Shown: positions 34,921 to 47,699 of the stretch, one piece after another | How the letters are laid out: each line of letters starts with the position of its first letter | Position numbering within the stretch: position 1 is the first letter of the stretch | Assembly (NCBI GenBank): GCA_019671135.1 | Contig: JAHRHY010000022.1 | Span: 248,001-312,000, forward strand | Source: Linnemannia hyalina | Taxonomy: Eukaryota > Mortierellomycota > Mortierellomycetes > Mortierellales > Mortierellaceae | Direction of reading: 5' to 3' | DNA length: 64,000 bases | Program-made: the position numbers and the translations under genes | Notes under the pieces: model-generated | Database searches by the model: none | What the model saw: the letters and a program-made list of their open reading frames with translations, nothing else | What the model was told of the DNA's origin: nothing

Positions 34921-37728
34921 TCAGAACAAGAAGTACATCATGAACGCACTACCCAGCGTAATCAACACCGTCCCAACTGCATACTGGACCGCAATCACAG
35001 CCGCCATCTCACTCCCTGCATTCGTCGTCCTCCGATCCCACACCTGCGCCAACACAAAACAAATCATGCTCGTCGGCGAACCCGACATCAACATCAATGT
35101 GAACTGCAACATATGGTTCTGTGCAGAGACCCATTGGAAATGTCGGACGAGGACCAGTTCTACAAATAGAACTCCCACAAGGGGGGAAATGACCATTTTC
35201 GCGATGGTGATCATGGTAAGGGCCGGAATCAGGGGTCGCATACGACCGGGTTTGAGGCGCGAGAGGGATGCGCCAAGGACGGTTAGGCCTAGAGGGACGC
35301 AGCAGCCGCCGAGCATGAGGGTGATTTCGAGGATGAAGCTCAGTGGAGGGAGTTCGTCGGGTGAAGGGAGGGGGTTGGGGGTGAGGACAAAGAGGCCACG
35401 GAGAGGGGTCAGGGTGCAGAGGAGACCCAGGAGGAGACCGATGGTTGGAGGGGTTAAGTACTCGCGTGTTGAGTGGAAGAATCGCCAGAGCCATTGTTTT
35501 TCTTGGCGTTGGAGTTGTTGGAGGCTTTTCTTGGATTCGTAGGACTTTTGGAGTTGTGGCGGCACCTTTGGTAATGGTGTTGGGTCATGTGTTTCTGCTG
35601 CATCGGATGCAACTGTTGTTGCTGATGAGCCCATCGACGCGCTCGATTCTCCTCGGGTGGCTCCGAGTGTCACCATCTCGAAGGGCACATCCGTCATTGG
35701 CTCAATCCTATCACCAACTGTTCCTGCTCCACTTCCACGTCTCTTGAATCCCAAACCAGACACTTCTGTTGGTGCTCCCCCACTCGACCCGTCTCCAGAT
35801 GTACTCGGCGGCGTCAGGGAGATAAACGGTGACTGTGATCCACTCCTCGACATGCTGCCCAATGACCTCGGCGTCGTCGGTGACTGTTGTGATAGTTGTT
35901 GTTGCTGCTGGCTCAGAGTCGGTGGCTGGTACCCTCTGAGCAATGTCGGCCGGATCGATTTCTTTCTGGATGCAGAGTTATTCAGACCTCCTTTGCCCAT
36001 AGCCGGCGCAGGTGGGTGGATAAGACTATTGTGATCGTCCTCATGACTGGTCGAGAACTGTGTTGCTCCTGTACCATTGCTCGCCATACTCTCCACACTG
36101 TACCGATGTTGGTGCTGGTACTGTAACTCGGAAGATTTGAGCGCGTGGAGTGGATACGGCGGATGGACTAGCATCGGGCTCGTCTGTCCATTAGTGCTCC
36201 CTCCACTATGATTCCCAGCCCCGGGACTCGTCGGCTGTGTTCCCGCCGGATCCTGATTCATCCTCGCAAAAGGATTAGTCGACGCACTATGCGTCTCCCT
36301 CAGAGGCGAATTCGCAGTCGTTGTAGGGCTAGCAGCCGAATCCAGCGAAGGGCTAGAAGGCTCCTGTCCGTGTCCAGTACCCTGCAAAGGATCCGAAGGC
36401 CTGTAACTCAACTCTTTCGCATTCTCCTCCATATTATAATCCATACTAATCATAGTCGACGTGGCCGAGAAGGAAGACTGGAGCCCGCCTTGGTCCTGTC
36501 GAACGTGATGCTGACGCGGTGAGGACAAGTGTCGCTGATGTGGAGGATGCTGCAGCGTGAGATCCTGATGAGGCGAGGAAGATTGTTGTCGCTGAAGTGG
36601 ACTTGAATGTCCGCCCCCGAGCGTGACCTCACTCACACTTGGTGAAATCGTTACAGGTGCACCAGAAGAAGAAGGATTTCCGTTTCCTTCGCTTGTAACG
36701 TTGTTGTTGTTGTTGTTTTCGTGGTTTTGGAGGGCAGTGGTGAGGTTAGCGAGCCGCTTGGATTCCTTGACATGATCGATACGAATCAACTTGTATCCTC
36801 CAAAGGGGAACAGGAACAGATAGAACACTGCGATGAACACACTCGAGTATGCTGTGCCCCGCGCTCCATCTCCCACCAGGAACGGTGGGTGGTCCGACAC
36901 TGCCAGAATAATCGAGATTGGTAGGTCGCCCTATTGGAATATGATGAGAGGTGTTGAACAACTGTTAAAAAACAGTAGTTTGCAAATGAGGCCATGATTG
37001 AAGGAGAGGAAGTATGCAGACTTACAAAGTTGGTGAACATGGTGGCGGCAACGATGCCCCAATGTAGACGCTTGGGGATCAACCCCGTCCTTTGAATCAG
37101 CCACCCTAAGAACCCCCCCATCAACATAATCCCGACCGCCACCAACGCCACCAACCTATTCCCCATTCATCCAATTGGTCACGAGAAGAACAAAGCACCT
37201 GTTAGTCAATGTCAAATGTAATCATACAGTTACCCATGGTGCTGAGAGGACAACGGAAGTGGGACATACCCGAGCTCTCCGGCGTTATCTTCGCTGACAC
37301 AGGCGAGCATCTTGGCAAAGAGAAGGGCGGGGAGGGTATAGTTCAAGATTAGACCAGCGACGACCTTGGTGCCTGCCGGGGAGAGCAGGCCATGTTTGGC
37401 CATCAACGCGCCGCATCCTATACCAATTCATGCCAGTATCAGAAGGGGGGAGGCGTGAGGAACGGATGTTGGTGTAGTTATGGAAAATACAGTTGTAGTA
37501 GAGCAGAGGAGTGCTTACCTGCGAACACCACGAACTTGATGATGGGCCTAAAGTTGAAGAGGTGAATTTGATGTGACAGACAAGAAGGTTAGCAAAAACA
37601 ATTGTCCAAGCAAAAACGTGGCTGTTTCAAAAGGAAGGAGAGGGGCTAGACGAATAATGACGATCGAGAGAATCAAGGTACGAGACTTACTTTGCGCTGG
37701 TCCAGATGAGTGTCGAAAAGGCCACCAT
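34921..37728 (-). CDS. Auxin efflux carrier (AEC) family transporter, Ecm3-like
   Basis: Membrane transporter of the AEC/PIN-like superfamily; fungal members (yeast Ecm3 and relatives) sit in endomembranes and their substrates are poorly known. Five exons, all phases agreeing: 37691-37728, 37519-37547 (a 29-nt micro-exon), 37270-37417, 37026-37155 and 34921-36930, giving 784 aa. The N-terminal half carries the first five helices (MVAFSTLIWTSAKPIIKFV start; LILNYTLPALLFAKM; LVALVAVGIMLMGGFLG; AATMFTNFGDLPISII; SSVFIAVFYLFLFPFGG). A long Ser/Gln/Pro/Gly-rich cytosolic loop (about 165-600) follows. The C-terminal half (about 607-784) has five more helices with GGCCVPLGLTVLGASL and SGSPTSMICF, typical of the family. 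The start at 37728 is the first ATG after about 580 nt of ATG-free leader. The loop is unusually long for the family. Confidence 0.92.
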
Positions 37729-38308
37729 GGACTAAATAGATGGCCTGGGAATGAAACTGATATGAAAAGGTAGAAAGAACGTGCGTTCCTTTTTTCGATC
37801 GGTTGAGATGGATGGTCCGATCCTTCTTGCAGCCACCAAAAGAAAAAGGGCAGGAGAAGGGTGCAAGGAGGGTGTTGAGGAGTAGTCACTGGAACCGAAA
37901 AGGTAGAGGTCAGTTGGAGGTGCTGAGGGAGATCGTGGAATATGAGTGAAAGGGAAGCCGGTGGGCGTTTTGTTGGTTGTGGTGCGTGCAGATGGGTGGG
38001 TGGTTCAGGGCGGTTTAGTCCTTGACGTTGTAAATGTAAACAGCCAGAGTTGAGTAGTGAGCTGAATGGTGCCGAAACGAGGATAATCACACAAAAGGAG
38101 GAGAGTGTGTTGATGTTATCGCCGTTGTTGTATTCCTGTTCGGGTTAGAGAGGATCGGGATGAGGACCAATGTCGATTAGTTGAAGGTGAGTGAATCTAC
38201 AATATAGTTGTAAGAGAGAGAAGGTATGTGCGAAGGCGGGTAAGGAGAAAAGAAAGAAGAGGTGAGGATGGGGATGGTATGTTTGTATATTGGTCAATGG
38301 GACGACAC
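37729..38308 (-). other. ATG-free leader of the AEC gene
   Basis: No ATG occurs on the minus strand between the AEC start codon and 38308, about 580 nt, although CAT is frequent. This supports the chosen start and indicates a long 5' untranslated region. Confidence 0.45.
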
Positions 38309-38428
38309 ATGGGGATCGGCCACGACTCTTGGGAGTGAAGGCGAGTTGTAGAAATTAACGGAGGTTTTATTCCTCTGTTGAAACATTGGCTTAATTGATG
38401 AGAGCGACTTGGGAAAGATGATGGTTCT

Positions 38429-38456
38429 GGACTTTGAGAGAAAGAGAGAGAAAGAG

Positions 38457-38487
<31 letters not shown>

Positions 38488-38505
38488 GAAAGAGAGAGAG
38501 AGGTG
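38429..38505. repeat. GAGAAA purine microsatellite
   Basis: Imperfect tandem GAGAGAAA/GAGAAA units on the plus strand; pure pyrimidine on the minus strand, which is the sense strand of the downstream transporter gene. Confidence 0.9.
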
Positions 38506-38599
38506 AAGGGGAAGTAAAAGGAATGACCACCATGTTGGCGTCTCCAAAGGGGAGAATGAGGAGAAAGGAGAAAGGAACGACCATCTTGGATGATGTCAA

Positions 38600-41500
38600 A
38601 GGTGCTTGAACCACACTGCAGACAGAGAAGGGGAAGGCATTTACGTTTTACTGTTGTTTGTTGTATTGTTTCTTTGTTGTCTGTTGTTCGTTGGGTATAT
38701 GTTGTGGTTCAAGAAAAACAAAAGAGGTCGTGTAGCTCTCTCTCTCCACAACAATCCTTGGAGAAAAGCCCAACACTGCCTTTATATAAACAAGAACCAC
38801 AATCGGGCGCACAAAGCGATGACAAAGAAAAATGTAAACAAAAAAAAATGTCGTGTAGCCTGTTATTTTTCCAACATCCGAACACGGGCAATAAAAGAGA
38901 AAGGACTCGGATGAGTTTCGGAACGCCAAAAAGCAATAAAAAACAGGCGAGATACTCCCACAGATACGAAAAACATGGATACGTGGGTAAAATGGATAAA
39001 TGGATGATTCAACATTTAGCAAAATCAGCTCATAGTTGAATGCAGAAGACATGCAAGGCAATGCAAAACATACGAGGTTTTTTTTCTTGCTTTTTTTTTG
39101 TTGAGTGCGAAGCGTGGGAGTGATTGAACCTTCAATTGCATCAAGGAAAGAGAGAGAGAGTGAGTGTGTGTGTGTGTGTGAGAGAGAGAGTGAGGGAGAG
39201 AGAGAGCAGGAAAGGGGAAGAGGGGAAGGGAACCAACAGCAGTCGTCAAATCGGCCCATGGTCTGCATTCAGCCAACCGCATTTACACTCGAGACTATTC
39301 TAGAGGGAACTCAAGTTTGTGGAGTAAGTGCCGGGACACTCTCAACGAGGACAAGTGAATAAAAGGTACATCCAACCTAATCCCCTCAACGCACTCACTC
39401 GCTCTCCCTCCTGTTCTTCATTTCCTCGTCTCCTTTTTTTCTTCCTTCTTCCCCTCTCTCTTCTCCTCCAGTTTCTCACCCTCCGCTTTGGCCACCACCC
39501 TCTTTTTTCCCCCTTCATCGGTTATTATTTTCTACTTATATTTCTGTGTAGTTTTACACTTGTCCCTTTTTGTGCCTCCAGTTAACGATTATATAACACC
39601 GTAGTGCACTGTTGTAGCTGTTGTTGGGATAAGGAGAAGAAGAAAAAGAAATGGAAGGTGACGGGAGGGGAGTCATCGAGAAAAAAGGAGAAAGAAAATA
39701 GAGGAAAGCCAAAAGGTACAGATATGAAAAGAGACGGAGAGAGCGAGTGAGAGAGCGAAAGAGAAAGAGAGCACTCCTCTCAGTTGAAGGAAATCGAAGG
39801 GGTAAAGTACAAAATAACCTAAAAAATAAAGGACAACCACAGAGGGCAGGAACATTTGAATGGACACATAAAAGAAACACACTTGCGTTGTCTATCCCGC
39901 GTTCGCTGACCCGACGACAAAGAGAAATAAATAAACAAACAAACGAGCATGAAGTAAGCCAAAGAAGGGGTCGTCAAGCAAGCAAAAGAAATGAAGGAGG
40001 AGACTTGCAAGGATGGGAACCACAAAAAGTGATATAAGAAAACAAGGAGACGAGGAATAAAAAAACGGACCAAAAGTAGAAAGGTGCCAAACACAACTAT
40101 AATTCTGGTCCACGAAGTCATCTGGCTCCGGTACCTCAGAGACTAAGTAAGGCATGTAGTCGTCAAGGTATGGCGTTTTGATATGAATGTGTGCAATAGA
40201 AGGTGGCTGGCCCGGTGGTGTTGGTTGGTAAGTGCGGAATGGGAAGAGGGGTGAGAGCCCAATGCATGTGTCTGTGATTGAGGGCAGGGGAAGAGGGTGG
40301 ATATTTGCTCATTTCTGGGGTACTCACCTTGTGGAGAGAGAGTGGCGATCCTTTTTGTCGTGAAAGGGTTCGTGTTGATTGGATTACATAAGGTTGGTGT
40401 GTGAGTACAACAAACAACTCTGTTTTTGCCTGCAGGACGTGAAAATAGAGGGAGACAATGTAAGGAGGGAATGACGAGCGGAGGCGAGGTAAAAAGAGAG
40501 GGGGAAAGAGGAAAGGAGTATGAGGGGCGGATGGATGAAGTGAGGAGTGTCGTATGTTGGCGTTACTGTAATCGCTTTTGCTTCTCAAGGGTAGTTGACG
40601 AGGTTGGATCGAAGACTCGGACGAAGAAGACGAAAAATGTTTTGTTCAGGAACAAAAGAGAGAAGGAAGATAGTTCGAATTACTGAAAGAGAGAGAGAGA
40701 AGAAAGGGCGGATGATTATGGTGTCGTGTGTCGTCTATCGCTGCGATGTTTGTTATCTCAATGCTGAAAAGGATTGGGATCATGAAAAATAAGTGTGGAC
40801 GTCGTGTGTTAGTCGTAGGGATGGATTAAGAAAGGAAGAGGTGGAAGAAGTAGGAGTATGCGAGATGATATGTGGGAGTGAGAATGAGAGAGAGGATGGA
40901 GTGAGAATGAGAAGTCGTTAAGGCAGATTGAAAAGGCGAGATGGAATGGGTCGTAGCGAAAAAGAGACAGAGAGAGAGAAAGAGAGAGAGAGAGGGAGAG
41001 AGCGAATATTTTAAGCCGAAGTAAGGGAGGGGAGTTTGAGAAAGAAAGAGAAAGAGAATAGATCGAGATAGAAGAATTAGGAGCAGGAGAAAAGGAAGAA
41101 GATGAAATACGTATGTTCAAAGTGAGTAGAATAGGCAATTAGCCACTGTCAGGAAAGTGAGAAGGGAAAAGAAAGGAAAGGGAACAAGATGTTAAAAAAA
41201 GGGAAACTAGAAAATAAAGGGCAATCCAAGGGATGGCCGGATAAACGGGATGAAGAAAGAGAAGGACAACGAGGGTTTACGCCGGAAAAAAAAGATTGAC
41301 GACGCTCGCTCGTGCTGTTGTGAGGTGGTCAAGGATGGGGATGAAGAAGGGGAGTGAGGAGACACGGAGACAAAATGGAATAAGGAAAGGTCAGTCCAGC
41401 AGCACTTTTTTTTTCTCGTGTTCCAATGGATTGCTAAGGTTTTGTGGAGATGGCAGAAGGGGAGGGATATAAAACGAATGAACAGTAGAGGAGGATGTAG

Positions 41501-43400
41501 ATGACAACGACAAGTGTAGCATGGGTGTATGACAGCCAAAAAAAGAGTGGGAAGGGATAAACCGCCGAATGGATCGAGGAAAGGTGGAAGAGGCCGAAGG
41601 GGGTTGTTATTTGATATGTCTCGAGTAAGTGAGCGAGGGGAAACGGAAGGAGAAGGGAAATCAAGGGACACATGAACTAAGAAAAGGAACAGGAAAGGGT
41701 ACGAACAAGAGGCGGCAAAGTAGCGGGTCAGATCCACAAAAATGTCAAATAAAAAGGAGAGAGTGAAGGCATGAAGGGAAACACCACATTCAATGCACGA
41801 GATCTGGATTCTACAAAATTCAGATGGCCATTATTGAAGGGCGAGGGCGATCAAATGAGATAATAAGCAGTGATATTTGATGAACTTGTTAGTTTCACAA
41901 TAATCAATCAGTGGCCAATGGAGAAAGAACCATAAGACAACCAACCTTCGAGCTGCTCGGTCAACATCCCTCCTTCGCCTTTTCGCTCTTTTCTTCCTTT
42001 CTTGCTCAAATCGGGATTCAATACGTACCTTCATCCGTCCATCATTCAAAACAACTACTCATTAATAGCAACAACGGTTGTAATGCGACATTTTAAACCT
42101 TTCGTGAGCCCAATAATGCTCGCACAGCTACGTCGCCCTTTTTCTTCAGCGTATAGACGCTCTTGATGCCATGCATTTGCATGCATTAGGAACCTACAGC
42201 TGTGCCTCCTTTTTTGTTTATTGCACACATTGTCACAGGCTGATATTGACATATGCAAGTAATTGATGAGGTAGCGAAATGGCTGCATCTTGTTACGGGA
42301 GAATCGGGTAGTACTGAGCGAGTGATTGGTTGTTCCCAGATTTGAGACGCTCGCTCACACCACTGAATTTCCACTTCTTTGTTTCCATTCATTTCACCGT
42401 ATGGGGGTAACAGAGACACATGCTACATACCAAGAACCTAGGGACGTGAGAGAATTTATGTTGTCACGTTTCTCTACATCCACAGTTCACTCAATCTTTG
42501 AGAAAAGAGCGAAAATTGTTATGAATATGAAGCACTTTAACAACGATGCCCTTTCCCCTTTCCATCTTTATCCCTTGTTTTTTGTCCTGCAACCATTTGC
42601 CATCATTACTCATTTCAAAAATAAAACGAACCTCCTTAACTTTTTTTCTCCCTTGAGACCATATATCAATGTAATTTGTCGCTGCACATTGACATCGCCA
42701 CCATTTAGCGCGGGGATCATGGATCACGTATACCCAACAATAAAACGGTGCAGCCATCCATGGTGTGTCCGCCGATCTGGCGAGCATGAAATCGCAGATA
42801 ACAAAGGTTGGGAACGCGCGCGCCTTCAAGGACCTTTTTTCGCGACCGTGTCTTTCGTTCCTTACCCATACGCAGAATATATATTTAAAAACGCACCCCT
42901 TTAAAGTATCATCACATTTCGCAGTCTGTTGTCTTTCATGAATGAAGTTCCTTAAGAGATAGAGAGTAACAAAGAGTGCTTTCGGACAGGACAAAGGGCA
43001 AAAAAAAAAAAAACGAAACAATTGCGTTCGAGTCAAAGGCCCGACTTTTTATCCGGTTCCTGGCGTCATATCATAGCACTCACGTTTGCACCTTCTTTTC
43101 CACCTCTTAGTACCGAACCGGTCGAAAACACCATCAACAAGACACTACGAAAAAGCAAGGATAGCAGAGAGGAAAGAAAGGGGGAAGGAGGAGCTAGCTA
43201 GTCCGGTTCATCCAGTATGGCGGAATAGCCGGCCATACCAAAGGAGCTCCAAGGAGTTTCTGAAAGACACGAAAAAAACAAGGAGCCATTTCGCGTGAGC
43301 TATACCACACTCCAACTGCCCTTCCAGCCACCCACTTATCAAAGCCACATACGTTCACGCCACGCCCAGAAGACAAAATACCATTCATGTCGACGGGCAG
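38600..43400. other. Gene-poor, strand-skewed interval upstream of the AEC gene
   Basis: Most of 38.6-41.7 kb is purine-rich on the plus strand. One leader-like block on the minus strand (about 40328-40590) ends at the donor AAG|GTGAGT reading down from 40327. Apart from the candidate frame at 39892-40308, no coding signal is visible. 41.8-43.4 kb is mixed sequence with nothing recognised. Confidence 0.45.
39892..40308 (-). CDS. Unassigned open frame, possible exon
   Basis: A 138-codon open frame on the minus strand lies just downstream of a leader-like block and splice donor (40327). Its first half reads like protein: TPPGQPPSIAHIHIKTPYLD, then DYMPYLVSEVPEPDDFVDQN. The second half is a hydrophobic run that looks like unselected sequence. 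The only internal ATG is at 40155, and no clear acceptor was found before the coding-like part. It is either one exon of an unrecognised gene or chance. No family recognised. Confidence 0.2.
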   Translation of the reverse strand, partial: ANIHPLPLPSITDTCIGLSPLFPFRTYQPTPPGQPPSIAHIHIKTPYLDDYMPYLVSEVPEPDDFVDQNYSCVWHLSTFGPFFYSSSPCFLISLFVVPILASLLLHFFCLLDDPFFGLLHARLFVYLFLFVVGSANAG

Positions 43401-43449
43401 TCGACCACATCTGAAAGCCAAAGAAAATCATACGTTTATGTATTCCAAT

Positions 43450-46400
43450 CTACAAACCCGACTGCTCATACCGCCGCCTAGCAAGCTCCTTTGCACTCTC
43501 CGCATAATTCCCCAACGGCCCTCCTCTCCCATTGCCATCAGCCTTCCGCTGCAACCCCGCCCCAATTCCTACACCCTTGGCATACCCACTAGCCTGGATC
43601 GGGGCCTTGATCCCCTCACCATCCTTCCCCAGCCCTTGCCCCTCCTTCCACCCCATAGATTTCAATAGCCGGTTTCCGACATTGTCTTCTTTGATTCCAT
43701 CCTTGGTCGGTTGTTCTGGGATGATGGTGCCCTGGTTGCCATATGCAGTATTGCTACTTCCTCGAGCATAGGGGTTACTGTTGTTGAAATTACCACGAGC
43801 ACCACCGCCGCTGCTGCCAAAGTCGCGACCCGAAGGCATGGGTGGTAAAGGGTAATCCGGTTGTCCAAAAATTTGTCGTCTCTCTGCTGCTCGATCCCGG
43901 TACTTTGGTTCCTCCTCTCCCACTGCCGATAGCGCCTTTATCGCCGATGGTGCCACAGAAGAAATCGATGATGACGACGAAGTTCCAACTGTGGTAGTGC
44001 CCCTCGATTTAGCAAGCGCCGCCTCAATAGCAGAACGATCCAAAAGATTCTTCTTGTGCAGATCCGACAACGATTGGTGCTTGCGAAGATCCTGGAGTGA
44101 TTTCAGACGTCGCTGACAGAGCAGACAGGCATTGATCTTCAGATCCAGTAACTCGTCTTGTTCATAGACGAACTCCTGTTGACGCACTGTTGATGTAGAT
44201 GACGTCTGTGATAACATGGAAGATGGCGGTGACGATGATGTGGGTGGTTCTCCCTGGCCGGTTCCATGAGCTGTCGGAGCAAGATCGCCGGTGGCCTGCA
44301 TATTCGACCACTTCTGTAGCTGGATAGAAACCTAGCGAGACAAAACATAAACCAGGAATTTTAGGATAAGAATGATCAATACCAATAACCTCAAGGCACA
44401 AAAACACCAGGAACATTTCCACACTTTCAAACCAAGTCAAGTAACCAGTCAACCGTTACCTTCTTTCCGCCGCCTCCGATACCGATGACCGAGGATGGCA
44501 GTCCCGGTCCCGCCTTCCGTTTCTTCTCCTCAGCCTTGGCCAATTGCTCTGCTGCCTGGGCTGCTGCGATCCCAGCAAGCTGGGCCTTATCGATCTTGGC
44601 TGTTGTGGGGATCGAGGGTAACTCTGGAACAACCGGGGTCGGAATGGAAGTAGGAATAACTGGTCTTGCCTCGGCGGTATGTACAGTGACTACTGCTCTA
44701 GCGCCGGTACTAGAAGCATTCCCCCCAAACGTCGGAACTGCAAAAATAGACGATCCAGCGCCGCTACGAGGAGGCTCCGTCTGTAGAACATCTCCCATGA
44801 CAGCATAGAACGCGGTCAATTCGTCCGTCTCTGATCCTGTTGTCTTTGCAGCAGCAGCTGTGATCTTGGGGTCTGTTAAAAGAAGGTCACACAAAAAAAG
44901 ACATACAAAAAACCTGGTAAGCGGGGAATTTCTGGACCAGATATTCCACTATAGACTTTTCGATAACGAACACATCCAAGAGCATCGTTAGAACACACAG
45001 TAAGGAACTTACGAGAAGAGGCTGTTGACGTACGCGATACAGATGAGGGACCGGTGTATACCGAGAGGAAGGCCTGCTCGTCCCAGTAGATCGCCAATTG
45101 GCCCTCAGACCCATAATCGATTGTCCATTGTGTTGGCGCGTATGCTGGAATAAACGATCCGTGATGTGCATAATGTATCTCTACGGCCTTCTTCTGGATC
45201 GTAAATGCCATGCCCTGGGCCTTTTCCAGCGCCATCGTCGCACCCTAGTGTCACAAACAACACAAACAACCAAGTCAGTAAAGAATGATAGAAATTACTC
45301 CCCAGCCATCTCATCCCAATCATCACATCGACTGCACTTCTCAAAAATATAAGTACCTGGATGTCAGAGTACTCGGCAAAGCAGTAGCCCCAGCTGATCT
45401 TAGACTGTCGATCTTTGGCCAACATCACTCGGACTAAAGGTCCAAGAAGTGACATCGCGTTCCAGATCCCTGACTCGTTGACTAATGACGGCAAGTCCGT
45501 CACAATCAGAATAGAGTTTGGGACACTCCCTATGTCCCGAGCTCCAACGTTCAGCGGCTGCGGTTGGTACGCCGAGGCAAAACTCTGGTTCTGGTTCAAA
45601 AAGTGTTGCTTTTGTTGGTCATGGTACTGCTGCTGTTGATGCATATCGTATCCAGATTCCATTTCGGTTCCCGTTCTGTTACCGCCGCTGATGTTGCTGG
45701 TACCGTATTCACGCGAACTCCGCCCCTCCGAGGCATGGCCGACTGTAAGGTTCCCAGCAAGTACATGTGCAGAAATATTTATCCGTGGCAACGTAGTTGT
45801 GTTTCGGGGGATAATCGAGTCAAACGTACGCGAGTCGAGTGTACACGTGGACAATCGGAGGAAAGAAAAAGGGGTTCGGCAGCAGGCAAGATTTGGTCAG
45901 AATCAAGATTCTTGAAAGTGGATCAACAAAAAAGTTCAGGTGCGTAAGAGCAGCGAGTTGAACGTGTCCAAAGACAACAACTGGGCCGCGACAATAGAAA
46001 ATCGAGAGCAGCAGCAGCTGTTGCTGGGTGAAGGTTGTTCGAAGTAGTGATGCGTCCAAGCGACTGTCAAACCTTGCTTGCTTGGCGAGGAACGATGACA
46101 GTCTTCTCGATGTGCACCATTTGTCATGTCACACTATTGCGAAGGTAACAGTGTGGATGGGATTGGCGTTAGTGCCTGCTCCACTGCATGGATATTCAAA
46201 GCACGAAAACATTTGTCCCGCTGGTACAGTTCCCACGAAGGGTGGCCTCACCTCGGCACAACGGCGCAATGTCTCTCGTGAGCCGCTGGGATTGTTGCTG
46301 AAGGCGATTCTGACCCGGTTTTGCCCCATCCCGATCGAAGGCGAGAACTCGTTTACAAAGTCTTGAGCATACTGTGGTTCAACAAACTTCAAAAAGCCGA

Positions 46401-47666
46401 AACCTTTGGACTCGCCTAAGGGACATTATTTACCAATAGGGAAACCGAGTAAAGTAGTTAGAATGGGAGTTGTCTTTTCTACGTAGCAATTTTTGCCCGG
46501 GATGTGTCACCGAGGAGGCCCGGACTGAAATGATGAGAGTCCTTGTCTCCTTTTTGGCATGAAAACTAATAAATAAAGCCAACAAACAGAGGCAAAAACC
46601 ACACAACATGCGAGTCATCATACCAGTGTAACGATCGCGAACAATCCGAATGCTTTCGAGTCCGATGTCTCGGGTCTCAACCACAGTCCGAACCTAATAG
46701 TCCAGGGTCAAAGAAGAGAAATAAATCACCCGTAGGGCAAAGAGGTGTGAGATTGAAGAACATGCTTTAGTTGCCATGCATGATGCAAACATGGTTCGTA
46801 TCTGAACACATGCAAAGATTTTGTCCATGATCTTCCAGTCGCTCCTTTTCCTGTTTATTCTCCGTTGCGTTTTGGTCAGCATTCCTTACATCGTCTTCCT
46901 GAAAGTCCAGAGGTAGCCCTTGAAGGATGACTTCGACTTGGGGCTCTCTTTGCGTTGATTCATCCTAGACGAAGGACAAGAGGTCCAAGAGAGCACCAGA
47001 AAAGAAAACAAGAGAGAAATGAAAGTGTGAGACACAACGTGAGTTTGAGAGCCGCTGAGACACCGTTTGAGGAAAAGGAAAAGAGGCGAGGGAAGGACGG
47101 AGGGAGGAGTGTTGATCCAAGTCATTCAAGCCAAAACATGTTCAAGGTTGGGTATAATTGAACATCATCAATTGAACAACAACGCCAAAGAGCTGCCAGG
47201 CGATGGTTTCCTTAATGCCCGTTCAAAAAAATAAGAAAGTTTAAGAGATAAGGAGTCGATGTCTTACATCGTCTCGTCTCCGGGAGTACTGCTGTTGTTG
47301 TTGCTGGCGGGACGACCTCTGGCTGTTGTCGTATGTCGATAACGCCTGTCGATTGTTGCCAAAGTCAGCCCTCTGGCTGTACTTTCTGTCAGCCGAGTTC
47401 GACGAGGAAGACGATGAATGACCATCTCTATCCAGGCGGTTGCGATATTCAGGTCCAGAACTCAACTTTGACTCTTTGTCGTAGGTCTCACGGTCGTTGG
47501 GAGGGCTTTGACTGCCCCGACGGTACTTGTTGCTGTTGCCAGAAGAGAATTTGCGTTGGTTATTGCTATTGCGGTCTCTGCTCCTACTTCTGCTCCGGCC
47601 TCGCCTATCTCTACTACGACTCCTGCTCCTGTCCCGAGTCGATGAGTTGAGAGTTGTAGAGTCCAT
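43450..47666 (-). CDS. RBM5/RBM10-like splicing factor (RS, RRM, RRM, C2H2, G-patch)
   Basis: Predicted nuclear regulator of splice-site choice. Eight exons: 47268-47666, 46890-46964, 46624-46693, one starting at 46418 with an uncertain end (about 46230-46140), 45357-45742, 45013-45244, 44460-44872 and 43450-44331. The N-terminus is RS-rich (RDRSRSRSRDRRGRSRSRSR). RRM1 contains VILQGLPLDF and KGFGFLKFVEP; RRM2 contains ILIVTDLPSL and WGYCFAEYSDIQ. Further on are a coiled Lys/Ala/Glu region, a U1-type C2H2 finger (CLLCQRRLKSLQDLRKHQ...H) and a G-patch (KSMGWKEGQGLGKDGEGIK) near the C-terminus. After RRM1, where relatives carry a RanBP2 zinc finger, only a degenerate CAE...FSCFEYPC remnant is visible, and no OCRE domain was found. 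The exon 4 to exon 5 junction could not be fixed: the best donor (GAG|GTGAGG) and acceptor (TTACAG|TC) are in different phases. The start at 47666 opens the RS region. Confidence 0.85.
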
Positions 47667-47699
47667 GTAATTCTGTGGGCTTGAAGGTAATGTATGCAT

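Noticed and set aside
34940..35542. 200-codon plus-strand open frame
   Set aside because: Antisense shadow of the AEC transporter's last exon.
45844..45849. CACGTG site
   Set aside because: Lies inside the RBM-like gene, in an intron or uncertain exon; no reason to call it regulatory.
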